13,396 nucleotides of DNA from the NCBI GenBank assembly GCA_018399865.1, contig JAGYNL010000224.1, positions 1 through 13,396 on the forward strand. The letters are read 5' to 3'. The notes beneath the pieces were generated by a model. That model was not told the DNA's origin, searched no databases, and saw nothing but the letters and a program-made list of their open reading frames with translations. A program made the position numbers and the translations under genes. Position 1 is the stretch's first letter, and each line of letters opens with the position of its first letter. Of this stretch, positions 1-5,734 are shown one piece after another. The DNA comes from Candidatus Bipolaricaulota bacterium (lineage in GTDB: Bacteria; Bipolaricaulota; Bipolaricaulia; UBA7950; UBA9294).

Positions 1-1
1 A

Positions 2-142
2 ACTGCTAAAGCCTTGACTACACCGGCTGATCTATTGGTGGGCATCCTGGCCTCAGTAGATCAGGTACTAAGACCTCGATCTGCGATGTTCGTTGGTGCT
101 GAGGTTTTGCTTCCGAGCGTGTCTACCTATAGCTTTACTTAA
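2..142 (+). CDS. Possible C-terminal tail of an upstream gene (partial)
   Basis: A reading frame is open from the left edge of the window to a TAA at 140-142, giving 46 codons. The inferred tail contains a leucine/valine-rich stretch (LLVGILASVDQVL) and ends in STYSFT. I recognise no family. The other two forward frames are closed within the first 18 bases, and codon choice resembles the neighbouring genes, so this could be the end of a real gene cut by the window. A 46-codon open frame at an edge can also occur by chance, so the call is weak. If real, its stop lies 187 nt upstream of the binding-protein gene. Confidence 0.25.
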   Translation, partial: TAKALTTPADLLVGILASVDQVLRPRSAMFVGAEVLLPSVSTYSFT

Positions 143-329
143 TGTACCTGGACACAGATACTAGGCTTGGAAGTGACACATAGGATTTGGCAGTAACTTG
201 CATACTGCTGGTACGTTATTCGTGCCACAACTACATGATCCGCAAGGAGGTGGTATCTAGAAGCAAATACACGTTGTAGAAGGAAATCTCTACTAGAAAA
301 GGGACGAGAAATCTTTACAGGGAGGAAAA
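143..329 (+). promoter_or_regulatory. Leader region upstream of the binding-protein gene, with an orphan Shine-Dalgarno
   Basis: This non-coding stretch should hold the promoter and 5' leader of cluster 1. The best -35-like element is TTGGCA at 187-192, but the only -10-like match (TACGTT, 212-217) sits at a 19-bp spacing, so I do not call a promoter firmly. AAGGAGGTGG at 244-253 is a near-perfect anti-SD complement with no ATG at a usable distance. The GTG inside it would be too close and would give only a 9-codon frame ending at TAG 277-279. The working SD is GGGAGG at 320-325, just before the ATG at 330. Confidence 0.4.
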
Positions 330-1859
330 ATGGGAAAAGCTAGAGTTTGGAAATTAGCGGTTCTTGGCACAGCTATGGTGGTAATCTTGGGTCTAGGCAT
401 TACTGCCTGGGCGAGTGACGATCTTATCCGAGTCCGGCGGCGGGGTGCAGATATTGAGAATATGGATCCCGCTCACTATGTAAGTGCAGGCGAATTCAAC
501 ATCGATCTGGCTATTCATGCCAAGTTATATCAATACAAACCTGGGTCGCAGGAACTTGTGCTAGATGCAGCCAAATCGGTGCAGGTTAGCGAAGACGGAA
601 CAAGAATTTCGTTCGTATTGAAGGAAGGAATCCAGTTCCACGGTGGTTACGGAGAGATGACCGCAGAGGACGTCAAGTTCTCGTTTGAGCGTTTCATAGA
701 CCCTCGTGTTTCCTCTGAGTACATCAATGATTGGAAGACTCTCTGCCGGGTAGATGTAACTGGCAAATATACAGGGGACATAATCCTCACCCAACCTTAC
801 GCCCCGTTATTCGTAAGCACAATCCCCTTCACTTCAGGAAGCATCATAAGTAAGGCAGCTTACGAGGATCTTGGTAACAGATTTGCGACCCATCCGATTG
901 GCGCAGGTCCTTACTACTGGGCAGAGTGGATCCCAAATCAGAAGGTCGTGTTGGAGCGGTTCGACGATTACTACGGGGAACTGCCCGACTTCAAGACCAT
1001 TGAGATCCTGCCTATCCAGGATGATCAGGCAGCCGAACTTGCCTTTGACAGCGGAGAGCTCGACGAGACATCTATACCCCTAGAAAGCATTGGTCGCTAC
1101 AGAGACGATTCCGATGCGAATCTCCTTCTTGTTGACATGCTGCGGTATCACTGGGTAGGCTTCAACGTCTCGCTTCCTCCTTTTGACGATTTTAAGGTAC
1201 GCGAGGCCGTTCGGTACGTTGTCGATGTGGATGAAATACTTCAAGGGGCGTTCGATGGCGTGGCTCCCCGAGCGAACGCTATGTTGGCACCAGGTATCCT
1301 TGGATACTGGGAAGATGCTCCTGAATATCAGCCCAATCTTGACCGAGCACGAGAGCTGTTAGCAGAGGCAGGATATCCTGATGGCTTCGATGTGGAGCTT
1401 TCGGTGTCCGCTTCAAGCGACCCTGTTGCTCCCCTTGTCGCACAGATCGTTCAGCAGCAACTGGCACAGGTGGATATCAAAGCAACTATCAAGATCGTAG
1501 AAGGTTCTTTGTACAACTATATTGGCAAAGAGAATCACGCTGGAATGCATTACTATGGATACACCGCTATACTTGATCCGGGCTACTGGTTCGAGTGGTT
1601 CCTATGTTCCCAGGTTGGCAAATGGAACGTCTGGAAATGGTGTAACGAGGAATATGACGAGATTTGGAATGAGGCCGGGCTCACTATGTCCACAAGCGAG
1701 CGTGAACAGCTTTACATTGAGCTACAGAAGATCATCGATCAAGATATAACTAGTATATGGGTAACCAATAATGCTGAGCCACATGTCTATCACACTGGCA
1801 TAGAGCCAGTATTCTTGGCACAGTACCCGCAGTATCGGTACTGGAAGAAAGCAGAATAG
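330..1859 (+). CDS. ABC transporter solute-binding protein, family 5 (peptide/nickel/opine type)
   Basis: This is a periplasmic binding protein that would deliver its ligand to the permeases encoded next. The 509-residue length is normal for the SBP_bac_5 family. Residues 1-28 form a signal peptide: a basic start, a hydrophobic core (about 9-25), and AWA just before SDD as a signal peptidase I site. No lipobox cysteine is present, so the mature protein should be soluble. Family hallmarks include ENMDPAHY near residue 45, a LAESWEVSEDG-like strand (AKSVQVSEDG), FHGG...TAEDVKFSFER near 102-120, and GAGPYYWAEW near 190. The ATG at 330 follows GGGAGG with 4 nt spacing. The ligand cannot be read from sequence: family members bind peptides, nickel, opines or sugars. 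The downstream C45 hydrolase hints at an amide or acylated ligand, which is inference. Confidence 0.93.
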   Translation: MGKARVWKLAVLGTAMVVILGLGITAWASDDLIRVRRRGADIENMDPAHYVSAGEFNIDLAIHAKLYQYKPGSQELVLDAAKSVQVSEDGTRISFVLKEGIQFHGGYGEMTAEDVKFSFERFIDPRVSSEYINDWKTLCRVDVTGKYTGDIILTQPYAPLFVSTIPFTSGSIISKAAYEDLGNRFATHPIGAGPYYWAEWIPNQKVVLERFDDYYGELPDFKTIEILPIQDDQAAELAFDSGELDETSIPLESIGRYRDDSDANLLLVDMLRYHWVGFNVSLPPFDDFKVREAVRYVVDVDEILQGAFDGVAPRANAMLAPGILGYWEDAPEYQPNLDRARELLAEAGYPDGFDVELSVSASSDPVAPLVAQIVQQQLAQVDIKATIKIVEGSLYNYIGKENHAGMHYYGYTAILDPGYWFEWFLCSQVGKWNVWKWCNEEYDEIWNEAGLTMSTSEREQLYIELQKIIDQDITSIWVTNNAEPHVYHTGIEPVFLAQYPQYRYWKKAE

Positions 1860-1877
1860 GTTTCTAACCTATAAACT

Positions 1878-1907
1878 GGAGAGAATCCTCCTATGAGGAT
1901 TCTCTCC
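1878..1907 (+). promoter_or_regulatory. Perfect 13-bp hairpin between binding-protein and permease genes
   Basis: GGAGAGAATCCTC (1878-1890) and GAGGATTCTCTCC (1895-1907) are exact reverse complements around a 4-nt loop, CTAT. Only CTTCAAAT follows, with no U-run, so it does not look like a strong intrinsic terminator. Its place just after the binding-protein stop and before the permeases is typical of hairpins that shield the upstream mRNA from 3' exonucleases or partly stop transcription. Either would give more binding protein than permease. The stem is direct observation; the role is inference. Confidence 0.8.
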
Positions 1908-1935
1908 CTTCAAATAACATCGAGGAGCTCGCGAC

Positions 1936-2877
1936 ATGGCCACGTTTCTAATTCGCCGCTTGTTCGTAACAGTTATCACAGTTATAGGTTCCATGTTGAT
2001 CCTATTCACTCTGATTCAGCTTATCCCCGGCGACATGGCCACTACCTTACTAGGACCAAGAGCTACCCCACAGCTAATTCAGCGAATACACGAGAGCATG
2101 GGGTTGGACAAGCCAGTTATAGTGCAATTAGGGATCTATTTCTACAACATATTTCGCGGTGATCTGGGAGTTGACGTACTCAATCACATGCCCGTAAGCA
2201 CACTCGTCTTCAGCGCGCTTCCATACACAGTGGTACTTGCCTTATCAAGCATAATACTAGCTAGTCTTATTGGGATCCCCCTGGGCACCTACGCGGCATC
2301 TCACCGTAACTCACCCTTGGACAAAGTGATGGGAATTGTATCAATCTCAATGATCACTACCCCTCCATTTCTCGCTGGGTTATTCGCTTTGCTTATATTC
2401 GCCGTACAGCTCAATTGGTTTCCCACAATTGGTGGAGGAAGCACAGGCAACTTCCTGGATCAACTGGCGCATCTTATCCTACCAGCAAGCTCGCTGGCTC
2501 TTGGGTGGGTGGGATACATCGCCAGGCTTACGCGATCCACGCTGCTTGAAGAATTGAACGCGGACTACATCCGCACAGCCAGGGCCAAAGGGCTTTCTGA
2601 GCGTGTGATTCTGTACAAACATGCTCTTAGAGAGGCCTTGATCCCGGTAGTGACTGTTTTAGGCATCGGTTTTGGTAATTTGCTGGGTGGAGCAGTGCTC
2701 ACAGAGATCATATTTCATCGCCCAGGGCTAGGTTTTCTTATCTATAATGCCATAAAGTCTAGGAATTTCCCCGTACTGCAAGGTGGACTGGTTATCGCTG
2801 TCTTGTTGTATAGCTTGGCAAATCTGTTTGCCGATCTATCCCATGGCTTTACAGACCCGAGAATTAGATTGGAGTAA
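1936..2877 (+). CDS. ABC transporter permease, DppB/OppB type
   Basis: This is an inner-membrane subunit of the peptide/nickel-type importer whose binding protein is encoded just upstream. At 313 residues it has the normal length. It opens with the conserved MATFLIRRLF start of this family and TM1 (about 10-30) followed by IPGD. It continues with the LGLDKP-like segment (MGLDKP, 55-60), RGDLGVD (74-80), and a C-terminal transmembrane bundle. The ATPase-coupling EAA loop is visible as ADYIRTARAKGLSERVILYKHALREALIP near 209-237. It ends with the family's typical DPRIRLE. AGGAG at 1923-1927 lies 8 nt before the ATG. No in-window ATPase of the DppD/DppF type was found, so the energising subunits must lie elsewhere, unless ProV or a shared ATPase serves; ProV is an unlikely match. 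Confidence 0.93.
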   Translation: MATFLIRRLFVTVITVIGSMLILFTLIQLIPGDMATTLLGPRATPQLIQRIHESMGLDKPVIVQLGIYFYNIFRGDLGVDVLNHMPVSTLVFSALPYTVVLALSSIILASLIGIPLGTYAASHRNSPLDKVMGIVSISMITTPPFLAGLFALLIFAVQLNWFPTIGGGSTGNFLDQLAHLILPASSLALGWVGYIARLTRSTLLEELNADYIRTARAKGLSERVILYKHALREALIPVVTVLGIGFGNLLGGAVLTEIIFHRPGLGFLIYNAIKSRNFPVLQGGLVIAVLLYSLANLFADLSHGFTDPRIRLE

Positions 2878-2882
2878 CATCT

Positions 2883-3773
2883 ATGACCACAACGCAACTA
2901 GCCCTCAAAAGGCAGGCCTCAATTTGGAGAAGATTCCGTAGATCAAGCCTTGGAAAGCTTCTATGTCAGTTTTCAGGCGCGCTTGGTACCACGCTTATAG
3001 TAAGCATTATTGCCGTAGCTATTTTCGCCCCGTACCTCACTCCATACGATCCCAACACTATCGACGTCTTTAACAAGCTGGCCGGGCCTTCGAAGACTCA
3101 CATAATGGGAACTGATGATCTGGGACGCGATCTGTTCACACGTGTGTTATACGGAAGCCGTATAGCCCTTCTTGTCTCCTTACCCGCCATCGCCATCGGC
3201 ATGGTTATTGCCATGCTGCTTGGAGTGATTGCTGGCTACGGACCTTCCTGGGTCGGCAGTTTCTTGCTCATCCTGTTTGACAGCGTAAGAGCATTTCCCA
3301 CGATTATCTTTGCCATCACCATTATGGCCCTCACCGGTGGAGCAAATCTATCCATCTTGATAGCCGTCATCGGAGTTACAAGATTCCCTGGCTATAGCAG
3401 GCTAATCCGCGTTCAAACCCTTCGGGTGAAGGAAAATGACTACATATCTGCAGCGCAGGCTATGGGTTGCTCATATTTGAGGATTGTGTTTAAGCATATC
3501 CTGCCCAATGCCATAGGCCCTCTGTTTATACAGGCAGCCATGGATATTCCTGTGGTGATAACGATTGAAGCCGGTTTAAGTTTCTTGGGCCTAGGGGTCC
3601 CACCTCCAACATCAAGTTGGGGAGCAATCCTAAGGACCGGCTATGCCTATGTACGCATTTCTCCCTGGATGGTGGTGTTCGGAGGGTTAGCGCTTATAGT
3701 CGCGACACTGGGATTCACTCTCCTAGGAGAAACCTTGCGAGATGTATTTGACCCGAAGCTTCGCGGAGCATAG
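2883..3773 (+). CDS. ABC transporter permease, DppC/OppC type
   Basis: This is the second inner-membrane subunit, expected to pair with the DppB-type protein. It starts 5 nt after that gene's TAA, with GGAG at 2871-2874 positioned 8 nt from the ATG, so the two are cotranscribed. At 296 residues it is of normal length. Diagnostic features are the first TM after a basic N-terminus (about 32-50), then APYLTPYDP, and the OppC hallmark MGTDDLGRDLFTRVLYGSR near 75-93. Further on come the EAA loop DYISAAQAMGCSYLRIVFKHILPN near 197-220, the GLSFLGLGVPPPTSSWGAIL segment (about 243-262), and the terminal LRDVFDPKLRG. It ends with TAG at 3771-3773. Substrate specificity is undetermined. Confidence 0.93.
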   Translation: MTTTQLALKRQASIWRRFRRSSLGKLLCQFSGALGTTLIVSIIAVAIFAPYLTPYDPNTIDVFNKLAGPSKTHIMGTDDLGRDLFTRVLYGSRIALLVSLPAIAIGMVIAMLLGVIAGYGPSWVGSFLLILFDSVRAFPTIIFAITIMALTGGANLSILIAVIGVTRFPGYSRLIRVQTLRVKENDYISAAQAMGCSYLRIVFKHILPNAIGPLFIQAAMDIPVVITIEAGLSFLGLGVPPPTSSWGAILRTGYAYVRISPWMVVFGGLALIVATLGFTLLGETLRDVFDPKLRGA

Positions 3774-3800
3774 ACATACAAGGAGGCGTAAAAATCTAAG

Positions 3801-4898
3801 ATGACCAATCCAATACAAGACACCTTTCCTATCCTTGAGATATCCGGAGATGCCTTTGAGTGCGGTTTACAGCACGGAGCACACCTTAAGGATGGCGTTC
3901 ATCACACGGCAGAATACATTCTATCGCTAGTCAAAGGCATGTCGAAAGAGGCAGCTCTGCGTCACGCTCACAAGCACCTCCCATTCCTGGACGAGTATTC
4001 ACCCGAAGTAAGCGCTGAGATGCGCGGCATCGCCAAAGGAGCAAGCTGTTCAATTGATGAGATTCTGCTAATCTCGCTCCACGAGGAGCTTGCTGGCTTT
4101 CCCACAGGCTCGCCGCACGCATGCACAGCATTCTCTGCTACAGGCAAAGCCACAAAGTCAGGCCTATCTTATCTTTGCCAAACATGGGACATCTCCCCAG
4201 AACTCGCCGAGAACTTCAATCCGCACATCATGCTTAGTAAACGCGATGACGCACCTCATATGCTGTCATTTAGTTATCCCGGGATGATAGCCGGCGCTGG
4301 CATAAATTCAGCTGGAATTGCCATCACCTGGAATGGCGTTCCTCGTCTGGCAATTAGACTAGGTGTTCCCACCTACGCGATAATAGCGGAGCTACTAAGG
4401 CAACCTACCATTGGCGATGCACTGGCTTCTATCTTTCGAGCAGAAAGGGCCGGTTGCTTCAACTTCATGATAGCTGACGAGACGGAGATCTACAGCATTG
4501 AAGCCACCCCAGATGAGGTAGGCATCCTCTATTCTGCGCGCACCTTAGGCCACGCCAATCACTACGTATCGGAAGTGTTCAGGCATAGGCAGAACATAGA
4601 TGACGTTGGTCGCCGCAATTCCGCTGGTAGCATCATCCGCCATTACCGCGTCAATCGCCTCCTTGAAGAGGTTGATGGGAACATCGATCTTGCAGCTTGT
4701 CAACACATCTTACAAGACCATGTAAATTACCCACAGTCCATATGCCGCCATGGCTCAGCACAACCGGAAGCCCGCCGTCTAACCCCCATGACCTGCGCCT
4801 CATGGGTCATGATCCCCAGCACTAGACAGTGGTGGGTAACGCGTGGGCCAGCCTGCGAGAATCCTTTTATGGAATACTCAGTAGGTAAGGCAAGCTAA
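3801..4898 (+). CDS. C45-family autoproteolytic acyltransferase/amidohydrolase (penicillin acyltransferase-like)
   Basis: This is an N-terminal-nucleophile-type enzyme of the C45 family, whose best-known member is acyl-CoA:6-aminopenicillanate acyltransferase. Bacterial members are poorly characterised amidases, acyltransferases or peptidases. At 365 residues the length is normal. The N-terminal ILEISGDAFECGLQHG (11-26) matches the family start. The probable nucleophile and autocleavage site is Cys108 in SPHACTAF, which would leave a mature chain beginning with C108. A CQTWD motif follows about 20 residues later, then PGMIAGAGINSAGIAITWNG. The C-terminal ICRHG and PACENPFMEYSV blocks are also family-like. 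No signal peptide is evident, so it is probably cytoplasmic. AGGAGG at 3781-3786 is 14 nt from the ATG, unusually far, but an in-frame TAA at 3789-3791 excludes an earlier start. It probably acts on what the upstream transporter imports (inference). Confidence 0.87.
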   Translation: MTNPIQDTFPILEISGDAFECGLQHGAHLKDGVHHTAEYILSLVKGMSKEAALRHAHKHLPFLDEYSPEVSAEMRGIAKGASCSIDEILLISLHEELAGFPTGSPHACTAFSATGKATKSGLSYLCQTWDISPELAENFNPHIMLSKRDDAPHMLSFSYPGMIAGAGINSAGIAITWNGVPRLAIRLGVPTYAIIAELLRQPTIGDALASIFRAERAGCFNFMIADETEIYSIEATPDEVGILYSARTLGHANHYVSEVFRHRQNIDDVGRRNSAGSIIRHYRVNRLLEEVDGNIDLAACQHILQDHVNYPQSICRHGSAQPEARRLTPMTCASWVMIPSTRQWWVTRGPACENPFMEYSVGKAS

Positions 4899-5027
4899 CC
4901 ACCGCTTCAGAACTAGATTTACATCCTTTCTATCAACTAGACAAAAGTCCTATCTGCCTTTCAGCAGCTAGGGCTTAGTCGTTATCTCATATACACGTAT
5001 CTAGTCGCCTGCTATGAAGACACCCTA
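4899..5027 (+). other. Intergenic region between the two clusters
   Basis: I see no coding potential in this stretch. It contains the hairpin at 4945-4976 and a short dyad, ATAC-AC-GTAT, at 4991-5000. The dyad is a possible protein site, but such short palindromes are common by chance. The cluster 2 promoter begins immediately after it. Confidence 0.6.
4945..4976 (+). terminator. Imperfect hairpin after the C45 gene, possible transcription end
   Basis: AAGTCCTATCTGC (4945-4957) pairs with GCAGCTAGGGCTT (4964-4976) around the loop CTTTCA. There is one T-C mismatch and one T-G wobble in 13 positions. No U-tract follows (AGTCGTTATC), so an intrinsic terminator is not certain. Its place between the last gene of cluster 1 and the strong promoter of cluster 2 supports a role in ending or processing the first transcript. 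Confidence 0.5.
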
Positions 5028-5056
5028 TTGACATACTTGTATTTTCGTTGTATATT
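5028..5056 (+). promoter_or_regulatory. Sigma-70-type promoter of the gntR-mttB-proVWX operon
   Basis: A perfect -35 box TTGACA (5028-5033) and a -10 box TATATT (5051-5056, five of six consensus bases) are separated by exactly 17 bp. Transcription would start near 5063, giving a leader of about 28 nt before the regulator's ATG at 5091. Because these boxes lie here, a TTG start at 5028 for the regulator can be dismissed. Confidence 0.85.
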
Positions 5057-5064
5057 GGTTGTGT
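5037..5064 (+). promoter_or_regulatory. Three TTGT(A/G)T direct repeats at 11-bp spacing, probable operator
   Basis: TTGTAT occurs at 5037-5042 and 5048-5053, and TTGTGT at 5059-5064, with starts exactly 11 bp apart. All would face the same side of the helix and would cover the spacer, the -10 box and the start site. A further TTGTGT lies at 5075-5080, off this spacing. TTGTAT is one half of TTGTATACAA-like palindromes bound by many FCD-type GntR regulators. Autoregulation by the product of the adjacent gene is therefore a reasonable inference. Confidence 0.55.
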
Positions 5065-5090
5065 ATAAAAAGGATTGTGTGAGAATTCAA

Positions 5091-5732
5091 ATGGCACATC
5101 AAACCATAGACACTGCTAAGCAACCGATCAAGACGAACCCTTACACTGAGATAAAAAGGCGCATAGTACTGCTGGACTATGAACCAGGTCAGTTGCTTCA
5201 CGAGAAGGAATTGGCCGAAGAGTTCGGTATGAGTCGTACTCCAATTAGAGAAGCATTCATTCGACTGGCCAGTGAGGGCCTGGTACGTATTGTCCCCAAA
5301 AGAGGGGTATACGTAAGCGAGATAAGCTTGCAGGATCTAAAGAACGTGTTCGAGGTGCGACGTCACCTACTTCGCCTTGTAGGTCAATTGGCAGCAGAAC
5401 GAATCACTCATGATGAGCTGAACGACGTAGAAAAGAAGGTAAAACAAATAACAAGGGAAACCAACCCGCATCGTCTAATGCAGTTAGACAGCGAGCTTCA
5501 CCTGATACTCAACAAAGCCACCAAGAACGGAATTCTTGCCAGCATTCTCGAGCAACTTCGCAACCAGGCAGTTAGAATATGGGCGTTTTCTCCACAAGGA
5601 TGCTGTGATGCGTTTGGTGCTGAGTTCTCCTTTCTGCTGGAAGCGCTGAAGGCCAAGGACGCCAAACGATGCCAGGATATCCTCGAGGATCATATGAACA
5701 GCTTCGTAAACAGAATAAGAGGACAGCTTTGA
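5091..5732 (+). CDS. GntR-family transcriptional regulator, FadR/FCD subfamily
   Basis: This is a DNA-binding repressor or activator, probably responding to a small ligand of the methylamine pathway encoded downstream. The 213 residues comprise a winged helix-turn-helix (about 17-78, with LLHEKELAEEFGMSRTPIREAF and the wing VPKRGVYV) and an all-helical FCD ligand domain (about 82-205). Metal or ligand residues expected in FCD domains are visible as Asp133 and His137 (LDSELH) and His201 (EDHM). The usual EH before the LLEAL helix reads EF (Phe179), so one histidine ligand seems lost. I chose the ATG at 5091 because the longer frame runs through the promoter. A GTG at 5079, with AAGGA 4 nt upstream, is an alternative. 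The SD before 5091 is weak. As the first gene of the operon it is probably autoregulated. Confidence 0.9.
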   Translation: MAHQTIDTAKQPIKTNPYTEIKRRIVLLDYEPGQLLHEKELAEEFGMSRTPIREAFIRLASEGLVRIVPKRGVYVSEISLQDLKNVFEVRRHLLRLVGQLAAERITHDELNDVEKKVKQITRETNPHRLMQLDSELHLILNKATKNGILASILEQLRNQAVRIWAFSPQGCCDAFGAEFSFLLEALKAKDAKRCQDILEDHMNSFVNRIRGQL

Positions 5733-5734
5733 AC

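Noticed and set aside
143..329. Cobalamin riboswitch in the leader of cluster 1, considered because MttB enzymes depend on corrinoids.
   Set aside because: No B12-box-like conserved segment is visible and the region is short; nothing similar precedes the GntR gene either.
4700..4898. Possible frameshift near the C-terminus of the C45 gene, because of an unusual SAQPEARRLTPMTCASW stretch.
   Set aside because: The family-typical ICRHG block before it and PACENPFMEYSV block after it are in the same frame, so the gene is intact.
5028..5090. Longer N-terminus for the GntR regulator starting at a TTG at 5028.
   Set aside because: This start codon lies in the -35 box of a strong promoter, and the extra residues do not match the family; ATG 5091 is better.
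5669..5734. Longer N-terminus for MttB copy 1 starting inside the regulator gene.
   Set aside because: It would overlap the regulator by over 60 nt; ATG 5735 gives the normal family length and N-terminus.
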